64,000 nucleotides of DNA from Streptomyces anulatus (GTDB taxonomy: Bacteria > Actinomycetota > Actinomycetes > Streptomycetales > Streptomycetaceae): assembly GCF_014650675.1 (NCBI RefSeq), contig NZ_BMVK01000006.1:62001-126000 (forward strand), given 5' to 3'. Each line of letters starts with the position of its first letter. Positions within the stretch are counted from its first letter, which is position 1. Of this stretch, positions 7,701-16,654 are shown piece after piece. Position numbers and translations under genes: made by a program. A model generated the notes under the pieces. That model saw only the letters and a program-made list of their open reading frames with translations. It had not been told where the DNA came from and did no database searches.

Positions 7701-9137
7701 ATGAGCCTCGGCGTGCGCTGGACCTTGCACGGCGACGGGAAGACACCGGCGCCCGGGGCGGTGGTGCGGCCCGACGAGCGGCTCTCCTGGCCCCGTACGT
7801 TCGGACTCGGCGCACAGCACGTGGTCGCGATGTTCGGGGCGTCGTTCGTCGCTCCGGTCCTGATGGGCCTGGACCCCAACCTCGCGATCATGATGTCCGG
7901 CGTCGCGACCGCGATCTTCCTGCTGGCGACCAAGGGCCGGGTGCCCAGCTATCTGGGCTGCTCGCTCTCCTTCGTCGGCGTCGCGGCCACGATCCGGGCG
8001 AGCGGCAGCGATGCCGCCACCATCACGGGCGCGGTGTTCGTGGTCGCGGTGGCCCTCTTCCTCGTGGGTCTCGCCGTCCAGCGGTTCGGCGCGCGGATCA
8101 TCCACGCGGCGATGCCGCCGGTGGTGACGGGCGCGGTGGTGATGCTGATCGGCTTCAACCTCGCGCCGGTGACCGCCTCCACGTACTGGCCGCAGGACCA
8201 GTGGACGGCGCTCGCGGTGATGCTGTTCACCGGACTCGCCGTGGTCTGCCTGCGCGGCTTCCTCTCCCGCATCGCGATCTTCCTCGGGCTCGTCTTCGGA
8301 TACGCGCTGTCCTGGGTCCTCGACCTGGTGTTCGGCAAGATCCACTCCCCGCTGGGCGGTGGCACCGCCACCGACCACTGGCGCCTGAACCTGTCCGCCG
8401 TCGGCGAGGCCGACTGGATCGGGCTGCCGTCCTTCCACGCGCCGAGCTTCGAGTGGTCCGCGATCCTGGTGGCACTGCCCGTGGTGATCGCGCTGGTCGC
8501 GGAGAACGCCGGCCATGTGAAGGCCGTGGGCGAGATGACCGGGGACTCCCTGGACGACAAGCTCGGCACCGCCATCGCGGCGGACGGCGCGGCGTCGATG
8601 CTCTCCACCGCCGTGGGCGGGCCGCCCAACACCACGTACTCCGAGAACATCGGCGTGATGGCCGCGACCCGCGTCTATTCCACCGCGGCGTACTGGGCGG
8701 CGGCCTGCTTCGCGCTGCTCTTCGGCCTGTGCCCCAAGTTCGGTGCGGTCGTCGCCGCGATCCCGGGCGGGGTGCTCGGCGGGATCACCGTGATCCTGTA
8801 CGGGATGATCGGCCTGCTCGGTGCGCAGATCTGGCTCAACGGCCGGGTGGACCTGCGCAATCCGCTCAACCTCGTCCCGGCCGCCGCGGGCATCATCATC
8901 GGCGTGGGCGGGGTCACCCTGAAGATCACCGACAACTTCGAACTGGGCGGCATCGCGCTCGGCACGATCGTCGTGATCACCGGCTACCACGTGCTGCGGG
9001 CCTTCGCCCCGGCGCACCTCAAGACGCAGGAACCGCTGCTGGACTCCGGCACCTCCGCGTACGACGAGCGCTCGGACGAAGCGGGCGCTCACGGCGGGTC
9101 CTCCGGCGACACGGGCGCGGGGCCCGGAAAGGCCTGA
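7701..9137 (+). CDS. Uracil-xanthine permease (NCS2 family)
   Basis: A nucleobase:cation symporter of 478 aa in the cell membrane. The NCS2 core is plain: an HVVAMFGASFVAPVLMG start, then VIALVAENAGHVKAVGEMTG carrying the substrate-binding Glu region, then GGPPNTTYSENIGVMAATR, a segment found in uracil (UraA/RutG) rather than purine permeases. ATG 7701 is preceded by AGGGAG; an earlier in-frame ATG has no site. The C-terminal tail is hydrophilic and Gly/Ser-rich. Uracil is the most likely substrate, by motif. Confidence 0.9.
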   Translation: MSLGVRWTLHGDGKTPAPGAVVRPDERLSWPRTFGLGAQHVVAMFGASFVAPVLMGLDPNLAIMMSGVATAIFLLATKGRVPSYLGCSLSFVGVAATIRASGSDAATITGAVFVVAVALFLVGLAVQRFGARIIHAAMPPVVTGAVVMLIGFNLAPVTASTYWPQDQWTALAVMLFTGLAVVCLRGFLSRIAIFLGLVFGYALSWVLDLVFGKIHSPLGGGTATDHWRLNLSAVGEADWIGLPSFHAPSFEWSAILVALPVVIALVAENAGHVKAVGEMTGDSLDDKLGTAIAADGAASMLSTAVGGPPNTTYSENIGVMAATRVYSTAAYWAAACFALLFGLCPKFGAVVAAIPGGVLGGITVILYGMIGLLGAQIWLNGRVDLRNPLNLVPAAAGIIIGVGGVTLKITDNFELGGIALGTIVVITGYHVLRAFAPAHLKTQEPLLDSGTSAYDERSDEAGAHGGSSGDTGAGPGKA

Positions 9138-9263
9138 TCCGGCGGGCACGCTGCTCCCGGACCACGGGCGCCGAGTCCCTTTTCCGGCACCGCCGTTCGT
9201 CCGTTCCGTTGAAACTCCGGCCGGTCGGCTCCGTGGCGGGCCCCGGGCTGGGACGCTCCGCGC

Positions 9264-9971
9264 ATGACGCAGATCGAGCAGTCCGCAGTCCCGGCCGACG
9301 CCGGCGCCCTGCCGACGGGCGAGTCCCCGGTGATCGAACGCATGCGGGGACTGCGTTCCCGGTGGCCGTCCGGGAGCGGGGTCGCGGTCTTCAACGAGGC
9401 ATATCTGGGCGTCGTGGAGGGGGCAGGCCCGGACTTCGGCGGGCGCGGCCCCGACGACCGTGACGCCGCCCCGCTGGGCGTGCGCTGCGCCGAGCGCTAT
9501 CTGTCGGCCGTGGAGACGGCGACGGCGGGCGGCCGGCCGCCGGAGTGCTGGCGCCCGCTGCTCCCGTACCGTCGCCATCCCGGCGTACGCCCGCTGCAGT
9601 TCGCGCTGAGCGGCCTGCAGGCGCACATCGGGCACGACCTGGTCCTGGCGGTGGTGGACCGCTGCCATGCGCTCGGCTGCGCTCCGCCGGACCTCGACGG
9701 GGAGTTCGAGCGCATGGGCGATCTCCTCGTGTCGCTGGAGGAGCGGATCCACGAGGATCTGATGCCGGGGCCCGAGCTGCTGGGGATCGCGGACCCGCTG
9801 ACCCACCTGGTGAGTTCCTGGAGCCTGGAGCGGGCCCGCGAGGCGGCCTGGTCGGCGGCCCGGATCCTCTGGCGGCTGCGCGGATTTCCCTCGCTGGCCG
9901 AGGAGTTCAGGCAGCGGACCGACGCGGGCGCGGGCCTGGTGGGGCGCTTTCTGCTCACCCCCTGCCACTGA
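9264..9971 (+). CDS. DUF5995 family protein
   Basis: A 235-aa soluble protein of unknown function. I recognise the DUF5995 pattern: an AYLGVVEGAG segment near residue 45, the central PLQFALSGLQAHIGHDLVLAVV (shown here as one conserved helix pair), and a C-terminal WSLERAREAAWSAARILWRL. The paired His and Asp residues in AHIGHD could bind a metal or ligand, but no activity is established. It has no signal peptide. It converges on the monooxygenase gene with only 25 bp between. Confidence 0.75.
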   Translation: MTQIEQSAVPADAGALPTGESPVIERMRGLRSRWPSGSGVAVFNEAYLGVVEGAGPDFGGRGPDDRDAAPLGVRCAERYLSAVETATAGGRPPECWRPLLPYRRHPGVRPLQFALSGLQAHIGHDLVLAVVDRCHALGCAPPDLDGEFERMGDLLVSLEERIHEDLMPGPELLGIADPLTHLVSSWSLERAREAAWSAARILWRLRGFPSLAEEFRQRTDAGAGLVGRFLLTPCH

Positions 9972-9996
9972 CGCCCGCGCCGCTCCCGGCCCCCGC

Positions 9997-11691
9997 TCAG
10001 TCCTCGGGGAGTTCCACCGGGGCGATCTCGTCGAAGACGTCGCCGGGCCCGGGGTTGGTCGCGTCGGTCGCCCCGCCGAACTGGTGCATGACGCCCCACA
10101 CGGCGTTCAGCGCGGTCTGCACGGCGCCCTCGGCCCAGCCGGCCGTCCAGGAGATGTCGTCCCCGGCGAGGAAGAGGCCCCGCTTGTCCTCGGGCAGCCG
10201 GTCCTGCATGAAGTGGGTGAACAGCCGCCGCTGGTAGCGGTAGTGGCCGGGCAGGTTCGCCTTGAACGCGCCCATGAACCAGGGCTCGTTCTCCCAGGAG
10301 ACGGTGACCGGGTTGCCGATGATGTGGCTCCGGACGTCGACGTTCGGGTAGATCTCGCCGAGCGACTTGAGCATGACCTCCATACGCTCCTTCGGGGAGA
10401 GCGGCAGCCACTTCAGGCTGTCGTCGCACCACGTGTAGGAGAGGCAGATGACGGCGGGCCTGTCCGGGCCGTCGTCCAGGAGGTACGTGCCCCGGGTCAT
10501 CCGGTCGGTGAGCGTCATCGACATGGTGTCGCGGCCGGTGGTCGCGTCCTTGTCCAGCCAGAACGGCCGGTCGACCGGGACGAACAGCTTGGACGACTCC
10601 ATGTAGTGGGTGCGCTCCATCGCCGTCCAGTGGTCGATCGGGAAGAGCGCGTCGTCGCAGTCGATCTTGGAGAGCAGCAGCCAGGACTGGCCGGTGAAGA
10701 CCGCGGCCCGGAAGGTGCGGATGTCGCCGGTGGCGTCGGTGACCGTGATGCGGTTGCCCGCGGTACGGGTCATCCGGGTCACGGCGCCTCGCGGCTCGCC
10801 GTCGTGCAGGGAGGACAGCGAGGTGCCGAGCGGCCAGTGGACGATCTTCTGCGGCTCGCGGTCCCACAGGCGCAGCGGGAGCTGCTGGCTGCCGCCGACG
10901 ATGCCGCGGTGGTGGTCGTCGGCCTCGGTGTAGACGACGCGCAGGATCTCCAGGATGGAGTTGGGGAAGTCGGTGTCCCAGCCGCCGGTGCCGAAGCCGA
11001 CCTGGCCGAAGATCTCACGGTGCCGGAAGGACTTGAAGGCGTCGGAGTCGCAGAGGAAGCCGTAGAAGGTCTGGTTGTCGAGCCGTTCGACGAGCTGCGA
11101 CCAGATCTCCCGGATGCGCGGGACGTCGCGCTCGCGCAGCGCCCGGTTCATGTCGGAGAAGTCGGCGCCCTCCTCCAGACAGGCGTTCCAGGCCTCGGCC
11201 ACGTCTCGGTAGACCTGCGGCAGGTCGTCGATGGTCTCGGCGTAGTGCGACTCGCCCTTGAGGTCCACGACGGTCGAGGGCGTGGCCGGGGAGAGCGGGT
11301 TGGGGAAGGGCCGGGTCTCCAGGCCCACCAGGTCGATGTAGTGCTGGAGCGCCGTGGAGGAGGGCGGGAAGCGCATCGCGCCCATCTCGGCGGTGAGCGA
11401 GGGGTCGCAGCCGTCGAAGCCGACGGTACGCAGCCGGCCGCCGATCTGATCGGCCTCGTAGACGACGGGCTTGAGGCCCATCTTCATCAGCTCGTACGCG
11501 GCGATGATCCCGGAGAGCCCGCCGCCGATGACGGCGACCTCCTGGCCGTGCTCGGTCGCGGGTATCTGCCCGAGGCCCGCCGGATGGGCGAGGAAGTCGT
11601 CGTACGCGTACGGGAAGTCCGGCCCGAACATGGTGATCGGCGGGGCGGCCGCGTCGGTGTGCTGGACGGCGTTGGGCACCGTGGACGTCAT
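9997..11691 (-). CDS. DavB-like L-lysine/L-arginine 2-monooxygenase (flavin amine oxidase family)
   Basis: FAD enzyme of 564 aa that should convert a basic L-amino acid to the one-carbon-shorter amide plus CO2. The N-terminal PITMFGPDFPYAYDDFLAHP precedes an FAD-binding GGGLSG (residues 56-61) and GGRLRT. The middle GQVGFGTGGWDTDFPNS and the C-terminal FLAGDDISWTAGWAEGAV match lysine 2-monooxygenase (Pseudomonas DavB, ~560 aa) along the whole length as I recall it. Arginine 2-monooxygenase activity is classically known from S. griseus, so arginine is equally possible. It lies 55 bp downstream of the amidase gene that would process the amide. The ATG at 11691 fits the family N-terminus. Confidence 0.85.
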   Translation of the reverse strand: MTSTVPNAVQHTDAAAPPITMFGPDFPYAYDDFLAHPAGLGQIPATEHGQEVAVIGGGLSGIIAAYELMKMGLKPVVYEADQIGGRLRTVGFDGCDPSLTAEMGAMRFPPSSTALQHYIDLVGLETRPFPNPLSPATPSTVVDLKGESHYAETIDDLPQVYRDVAEAWNACLEEGADFSDMNRALRERDVPRIREIWSQLVERLDNQTFYGFLCDSDAFKSFRHREIFGQVGFGTGGWDTDFPNSILEILRVVYTEADDHHRGIVGGSQQLPLRLWDREPQKIVHWPLGTSLSSLHDGEPRGAVTRMTRTAGNRITVTDATGDIRTFRAAVFTGQSWLLLSKIDCDDALFPIDHWTAMERTHYMESSKLFVPVDRPFWLDKDATTGRDTMSMTLTDRMTRGTYLLDDGPDRPAVICLSYTWCDDSLKWLPLSPKERMEVMLKSLGEIYPNVDVRSHIIGNPVTVSWENEPWFMGAFKANLPGHYRYQRRLFTHFMQDRLPEDKRGLFLAGDDISWTAGWAEGAVQTALNAVWGVMHQFGGATDATNPGPGDVFDEIAPVELPED

Positions 11692-11746
11692 GGGGTACGG
11701 ACTCCTTGCGCGATGACTCTGGGGTGGGGCAGCCGAGGGGGCGGGC

Positions 11747-12544
11747 TCAGGCGAGGGAGCCGTAGAGGCCGGGGCGGCGGTCTTCGAGGTACGGGTTGGC
11801 GGCGCGCGAGGCGGTCAGGAACTCCGGGTCCACCTCGCCGACGACGAGTTCCTCGCCGCGTCCGGCGCGGGTGCGCACGGTGCCGTCGGGGCCGGCCAGG
11901 CAGCTGAGCCCGACGAACTCGAACTCGCCTTCCGGGCCGGTGCGGTTGACGTACGCCACGTACATCTGGCTCTCGAAGGCCCGTACGGGGACGACGGATT
12001 CGGCGACGAACTGGAAGGGGTGCATCTGCGCGGTGGGCACCAGCAGCAGATCGGTACCGGCCAGGGCGTGCGCCCGGACGTTCTCCGGGAACTCGACGTC
12101 GTAGCAGATCAGCAGGCCGATGCGGATGCCGTCGAGCTCGGCCTGGACGACCGCCCGGTCGCCGGGGGTGAACCACTCCCGCTCGAAGCAGCCGAACAGG
12201 TGGGTCTTGCGGTAGTTCGCGAGCCGGGCCCCGTCGGGGCCGATGAGCTGGGCCGCGTTGAAGATCCGCTCCCCGTCGCGCTCCGGGTAGCCGTAGAGGA
12301 CCGCGAGGCCGTGGCGTACGGCGATCTCGGCGACGGCCTCGGCGCCGGGGCCGTCGGCGGGCTCGGCCAGCTCGGGGACGGCGTCGCCGATGGCGTATCC
12401 GGTGAGGAACAGTTCGGAGGTGACCAGCAGCCGGGCCCCCGCGCCGGCGGCCCGTGCGGCGGCCTCCTCCAGCGTCTTCAGGTTCTCGGTGACGACACCC
12501 GGGCGTCCGGAGCTCTGGAGCAGGGCGGTGCGCAACGACGGCAT
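11747..12544 (-). CDS. DavA-like carbon-nitrogen hydrolase (omega-amino/guanidino amide amidase)
   Basis: Nitrilase-superfamily amidase, 265 aa. The Glu-Lys-Cys triad is visible: E44 in VTSELFLTGY, K113 in NYRKTHLFG, C147 in LLICYDVEFPE. Length and triad context match 5-aminovaleramidase (DavA, ~264 aa) and 4-guanidinobutyramide hydrolases. It is the upstream partner of the DavB-like monooxygenase, so the pair would take lysine to 5-aminovalerate or arginine to 4-guanidinobutyrate. The ATG at 12544 starts MPSLRTALLQ, the usual N-terminus; GAGGTC precedes it. The frame stays open far upstream but that part looks non-coding. Confidence 0.88.
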   Translation of the reverse strand: MPSLRTALLQSSGRPGVVTENLKTLEEAAARAAGAGARLLVTSELFLTGYAIGDAVPELAEPADGPGAEAVAEIAVRHGLAVLYGYPERDGERIFNAAQLIGPDGARLANYRKTHLFGCFEREWFTPGDRAVVQAELDGIRIGLLICYDVEFPENVRAHALAGTDLLLVPTAQMHPFQFVAESVVPVRAFESQMYVAYVNRTGPEGEFEFVGLSCLAGPDGTVRTRAGRGEELVVGEVDPEFLTASRAANPYLEDRRPGLYGSLA

Positions 12545-12625
12545 GGCTGACCTCGGGCGGTGCGGGCGGGGTGGGGAGACGTATCGAAGGTACGTGGCCC
12601 GGATCGGCCCGGACAAGGCGCGAGT

Positions 12626-12684
12626 GTTGCGCGTCGACCGTTGATTCGTTGCGCCGGGAGGGCTTGGCGCGACGAATCGTTGCG
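12626..12684. promoter_or_regulatory. Phased GTTGCG repeats upstream of amidase gene (candidate Lrp sites)
   Basis: GTTGCG occurs at 12626, 12648 and 12679, 22 and 31 bp apart, i.e. about two and three helical turns. A 13-bp inverted repeat with one mismatch, GATTCGTTGCGCC / GGCGCGACGAATC (12643-12655, 12666-12678), overlaps the last two. Lrp/AsnC proteins bind such phased arrays, and an Lrp gene lies at 16058-16516. Confidence 0.5.
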
Positions 12685-12915
12685 TGGGGCGTCGTCGCAG
12701 GTCAGCGGGGTGATGTGCGCCACTGTGCGCGGGACACTTCCGCTCCGGGTGGAAACATGCATGGGGCAGCAGTGCTGGACGCTCATCGGTGAACGCGGCC
12801 GCGTTCGTCGAGACGGCAGAGCGTGGTCGGACAGGCATCGCCGCGCAGACGCAGCGGACGTCGAACGTGGCGACGGTCGTGGTTCCGGTCCCCCTCCAGT
12901 CGCTCTTCCGCGCGC

Positions 12916-13044
12916 TCAGTCCGGCAGTTCCATGAGCCGACGCCACGTTCTGTTGCCGACCATGCCGTCCGCCGCCAGGCCGTTGCTCGCCTGGAACCAC
13001 CGTGCGGCCTCGGCGCTGCGAGGTCCGAAGTTCCCGTCGACGAC
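12916..13044 (-). pseudogene. Remnant of a peptidoglycan-binding domain gene
   Basis: Forty-two codons read VVDGNFGPRSAEAARWFQ, then ASNGLAADGMVGNRTWRRLM, and end in TGA. This is the second half of a PG_binding_1 domain (pattern VDGxFGPxT..AVxxFQ...GLxxDGxVGxxTW). The codon just upstream in frame is a stop (TGA at 13045-13047) and no start or first half precedes it, so the gene is broken. In the 821-bp gap 12545-13365 I see this fragment, the GTTGCG repeats near 12650, and otherwise no recognisable coding or structure apart from the ribosome binding site of the next gene. Confidence 0.65.
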
Positions 13045-13365
13045 TCAGGACCAGAATGGGATCCACGCATCGTGGCCGACGGGCATCCGCAGAACGGCTC
13101 GCGCGGCGCCACACGGTGCAATTTCCGATTTCGCAGCCCGTGTCCAGCAGGCCCGATCCGAAGAGGTCTGCCCGCGGATACCGAAAGCTTTCCCTGGGAC
13201 AGCATGGTTGCCTCGTCAATTGTCCGGTTCGAGAAGCCATATGAGGCCCGGACGGTCAGCCGCGTCGGCCGCTGTCCCGCACGCGCACCACTTGTCCCGT
13301 CGGCTTGCCGGGTGGCGAAAACGTAGAAGACTTGGCTATGAAGGCGAACACGATGAGAGGCAGTC

Positions 13366-16041
13366 ATGTTCTCTCGTTCCGAACACCAATCTCCTGCCGA
13401 TGGGTCTTCGCTACGAGCGCCGCATGTGATGCGTTCGGCGGCATTGGCACTCGTCGTCTTCGTCGCCCTGTTCGCCGTGATCCGCGCTGTCGGCGGCCAG
13501 GGAGACAAGTGGCAGGCGACGGGCTGGATGAACGCCGTCGCGGTACCTGCCGAGTGGTTCATGCAGTTCGTCGAGGGTGCCTCCCGCCTGGTGAAGGGAG
13601 GCAGCGAGGGCGCTTCGCTCAGCGCCCGGCTCGGTTGTCTGCTGCTTCTCATCCTGCTGTTCGTGGCGCTCCGGCGCTGGATGCTGATGTATTACGCCCA
13701 CAAACCCGGTGCCGTGGACGTGAAGAAGCTCGTTTCCTCCGCTCCGGGCATGGAGCATCAACTGGAGGGACTTTCGGCGCAGTTGCGCAAGCAGCTGTCG
13801 GAAACGAACCTCTACCCTCCGACGGCCCTGCCCGCGGAAGCGCCGGCTGACAACTTTCTCGATCTGCTCGGTGACGTCGACCTCGAACCCAAGAAGCTGG
13901 GCACGAGCCTGCTCCGCCTCTTCAGCCGCCTGCGGCCGAAGATCGCCTACACGGTTCGAGGAGTCCTCCGGCAACGCGAACAGGAGCCTGGTTTCGGTGT
14001 CACCGTCACGGTCACCTCCTACGCGATCCGGGGCAGTCGCACGGAATCCATCTGGAGCGCGGCATGGGAGGACGCGATACAGGAGGCGGGATACTGGGTG
14101 ATGGCAACGCTGGTGCCCGTCACCCGGGCCGGCCGGCGCCCTCCCTGGCAGGGATGGCGCGGCAGAGACCTGCCGCCCGAGCTGTTCGCCGCCTACCAGC
14201 AGGCTCGGGAACTCAGCCAGGAGCGGAAGTTCGACGACGCGCTGGACCGCTACTACGAGGCGTTGCGGCTCGACCCGACCAACCTCTACCTCCGCACGCA
14301 GATCGCCGGGATACAGGAGCAGCTCTGGCTTCACCTGGATGCTTTGGAGACCTACTACGGAGCCGTCCTTCTGGACGGACAGAACAGCGCGCAGCGCGAC
14401 GCACGGTCGGCAAGGCGCTCCTGGGATCCGCGCCGGACCCTCCGGCATCGCTACGGATGGTGGCGAAGCGGCCTCCTGGAGGCGCGATACCGCTACGCCG
14501 TCGTCCTCGGGGTGGCGGAAAGGACCGCCGACCAGTGGTGCAAGGTCGACGATCCACCGTGCCCGCGGCGGGCGCACGCCCGGAAGGAGATCCGGCAGGC
14601 TCTGGCCCCCGCTCTCGCCGCACGGCACTGGCGTGTCCTCACCGGTCTCACGCCACCTGGCCGCGACAGGCCGTTCGGGCCGGACCAGGAAGGAATCGCC
14701 AGGCAGTGGCTCGAGACGGAACTCGGCGAGGAGCGGCGTCGGTATCCGATCGTCCGTGAGATCTTCCAGCTGGCCTGCAGGGAGGAGATGCGCCAACTCG
14801 CCGCGGACTATCCCCGCATGATCCGCCTCCGGCACCCCTTCGTCCGGGCTCACGGAACACTCACCCGGACCTCCCTGCGGCTCAACCGGGATGTCTGGGC
14901 ACCCCTGCGACTGGCCTGGGCCCACGAGGACGCGGAACGTGACGGCATGGAGCACCTGGAGAACCCGCTGTCCTGGCCCTCGTCCGCGGAGACGCTCGTG
15001 CGCGGGACGAAGAGGGCCAGAGGCGCCTTCCACGAAGTGCGCCGATGCCTGTCCGGCGGCTGGCGTCTGTGGCAGGACAACTACAACGCCGCGTGTGTGT
15101 ACGCGGTGGCGATGAACGGAGCCAAGGGGCAGTCGGGGAGTCAGAGACGCAGAGCCCTTGCCGACCTGGCCGTGGACGAACTGGAGGGCGCGGCGCACGC
15201 CGATGTGAGCGGCTTTCATCCGGTGACGCGGTCGTGGCTGCTCATCGAGGACCCGGATCTGGAGAAGCTGCGCCAGGAGAGCCGGTTCATCCGTTTCGAG
15301 CGGGAGACGTATCCCCATGCCGCGCCGGACCGTCATCGGCCCGAGCGACCTCTGCGGCCGGAGATGAAGGCCTACGACAGGCAGTTGCTGAACGGATGCG
15401 CCGCGGTCATGGAGCACACGTGGCGTCTCAGGCGCGGGCAGCTGCCCGTCGAGGCGTACGTCCTCGGCGAGTGGTTCGCCGGCGAGGGCGAGCTCTGGCG
15501 GTGCGTGGACCGCATTGCCGCGAACCAGGGGCGCAACTGGCGTGACCGCGAGAGACTCCTGCAGCGTGTCAGGGAGGTCGCCGACAGCAGGCTGCTGGTC
15601 AAGTGCGGGCTGCCGTCGAGGCTGCCCGAGATGGACGACCTGCTGGACGACGCGGCCTGGGACACACTCGACGGCGTGCAGGAGAGCATCAAGAGCTTCG
15701 AGGAGACGTTCGAGAAGCGCCTCTCGGAGTTGGACTCTGCCGTGGCGGTGCGGCCCAACGGTTCGGCCAACCACCGGTCCCCGATCCTGCTCAGTGCTCA
15801 GTGGCTGGCCGCCGTGCGGCAGAACGGCGCATCGCCGGCCTTCGTCAAGAAGGCCGCTGCCCATCAGGCGTGCTCGGACTACGAGACCGCGTGGCGGGCC
15901 GTACGCGATCTCCTCGACCCCGATGCGAGCGCCACGGCGCTCTCGGACGCGCTGGAGCGCTTCCACGCGCCCCACGGCACATGGCAGGTGCTTGCTGTGA
16001 TCAGAACGAGCGGGCCCCACGGCCTCCGGCGAGCCGGCTGA
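13366..16041 (+). CDS. Unknown two-TM, TPR-containing protein (891 aa)
   Basis: I do not recognise the family. Two hydrophobic segments (residues ~22-41 and ~86-104) anchor it, with a short loop between and a large hydrophilic C-terminal part, probably cytosolic. Residues ~272-335 form a TPR-like pair (AAYQQARELSQERKFDDALD, YYEALRLDPTN). A second helical repeat near 565-585 contains YNAACVYAVAM, a form seen in actinomycete TPR scaffold proteins. No catalytic motif was found. GAGAGG precedes the ATG. The gene runs against its neighbours and sits between the Lrp and amidase genes. Its third positions look less G/C-rich by eye than the housekeeping genes, which fits acquisition. Confidence 0.85.
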   Translation: MFSRSEHQSPADGSSLRAPHVMRSAALALVVFVALFAVIRAVGGQGDKWQATGWMNAVAVPAEWFMQFVEGASRLVKGGSEGASLSARLGCLLLLILLFVALRRWMLMYYAHKPGAVDVKKLVSSAPGMEHQLEGLSAQLRKQLSETNLYPPTALPAEAPADNFLDLLGDVDLEPKKLGTSLLRLFSRLRPKIAYTVRGVLRQREQEPGFGVTVTVTSYAIRGSRTESIWSAAWEDAIQEAGYWVMATLVPVTRAGRRPPWQGWRGRDLPPELFAAYQQARELSQERKFDDALDRYYEALRLDPTNLYLRTQIAGIQEQLWLHLDALETYYGAVLLDGQNSAQRDARSARRSWDPRRTLRHRYGWWRSGLLEARYRYAVVLGVAERTADQWCKVDDPPCPRRAHARKEIRQALAPALAARHWRVLTGLTPPGRDRPFGPDQEGIARQWLETELGEERRRYPIVREIFQLACREEMRQLAADYPRMIRLRHPFVRAHGTLTRTSLRLNRDVWAPLRLAWAHEDAERDGMEHLENPLSWPSSAETLVRGTKRARGAFHEVRRCLSGGWRLWQDNYNAACVYAVAMNGAKGQSGSQRRRALADLAVDELEGAAHADVSGFHPVTRSWLLIEDPDLEKLRQESRFIRFERETYPHAAPDRHRPERPLRPEMKAYDRQLLNGCAAVMEHTWRLRRGQLPVEAYVLGEWFAGEGELWRCVDRIAANQGRNWRDRERLLQRVREVADSRLLVKCGLPSRLPEMDDLLDDAAWDTLDGVQESIKSFEETFEKRLSELDSAVAVRPNGSANHRSPILLSAQWLAAVRQNGASPAFVKKAAAHQACSDYETAWRAVRDLLDPDASATALSDALERFHAPHGTWQVLAVIRTSGPHGLRRAG

Positions 16042-16057
16042 CCGGCCGCAACACGTT

Positions 16058-16516
16058 TCAGACGGGCGGCGCCTCCGCCGAGTACCTGCGCAGCAGCGGT
16101 GAGAGCACCAGGACCGACTTGGTGCGCTCGACGTACGGCTCCCCCGCGATCCGCTCCAGGACCTGTTCGAAGTGGCGCATGTCGGCGGCGAAGACCTGCA
16201 CCACCGCGTCCGCCTCCCCGGTCACCGTCGAGGCCGAGGCGATCTCCGGGTAGCGGGCGAGGCCCTGCTTGATGGCGTCCGGGGAGGTGTTGCGGCTGCA
16301 GTAGATCTCGATGAAGCCCTCGGTCTCCCAGCCGAGCGCCGCCGGGTCGACCCGCACGGTGAAGCCGGTGATCGCCCCCTCGGCCCGCAGCCGGTCGACG
16401 CGGCGTTTCACTGCGGGGGCGGAGAGGCCGACGATCGCGCCGATGTCGGCGTAGGAGCGCCGGGCGTCTTCGGCGAGGGCGTGGACGATGCGTTCGTCGA
16501 GGTCGTTCAGGCGCAC
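16058..16516 (-). CDS. Lrp/AsnC family transcriptional regulator
   Basis: A 152-aa regulator with an N-terminal HTH (DERIVHALAEDARRSYADIG, then LSAPAVKRRVDRL) and a C-terminal RAM/ligand domain (VTGEADAVVQVFAADMRHFE). Such proteins usually sense an amino acid and control its breakdown or export. It starts at a GTG (16516). It lies 138 bp downstream of the aldehyde dehydrogenase gene on the same strand and 3.5 kb from the amidase/monooxygenase pair, which it probably controls (inference). It converges with the unknown TPR gene, 16 bp apart. Confidence 0.92.
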   Translation of the reverse strand: MRLNDLDERIVHALAEDARRSYADIGAIVGLSAPAVKRRVDRLRAEGAITGFTVRVDPAALGWETEGFIEIYCSRNTSPDAIKQGLARYPEIASASTVTGEADAVVQVFAADMRHFEQVLERIAGEPYVERTKSVLVLSPLLRRYSAEAPPV

Positions 16517-16654
16517 GTCGGGCGGTTCACTTCTCTGCGGTGGGTCGGCTTGCGGGAGGCGGAGCGTGCCGCCTCCCGCAGTAGACCATGCCCCGCCGCC
16601 GCGGGCGCGCCCGGCGCGATGGCCCCCGCCCGGCCGGGACCGGGCGGGAGGCGA

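Noticed and set aside
12545..13240. Upstream extension of the amidase frame on the minus strand
   Set aside because: It would add about 230 residues with no family match before MPSLRTALLQ, and it crosses the GTTGCG array and the peptidoglycan-binding remnant in another frame.
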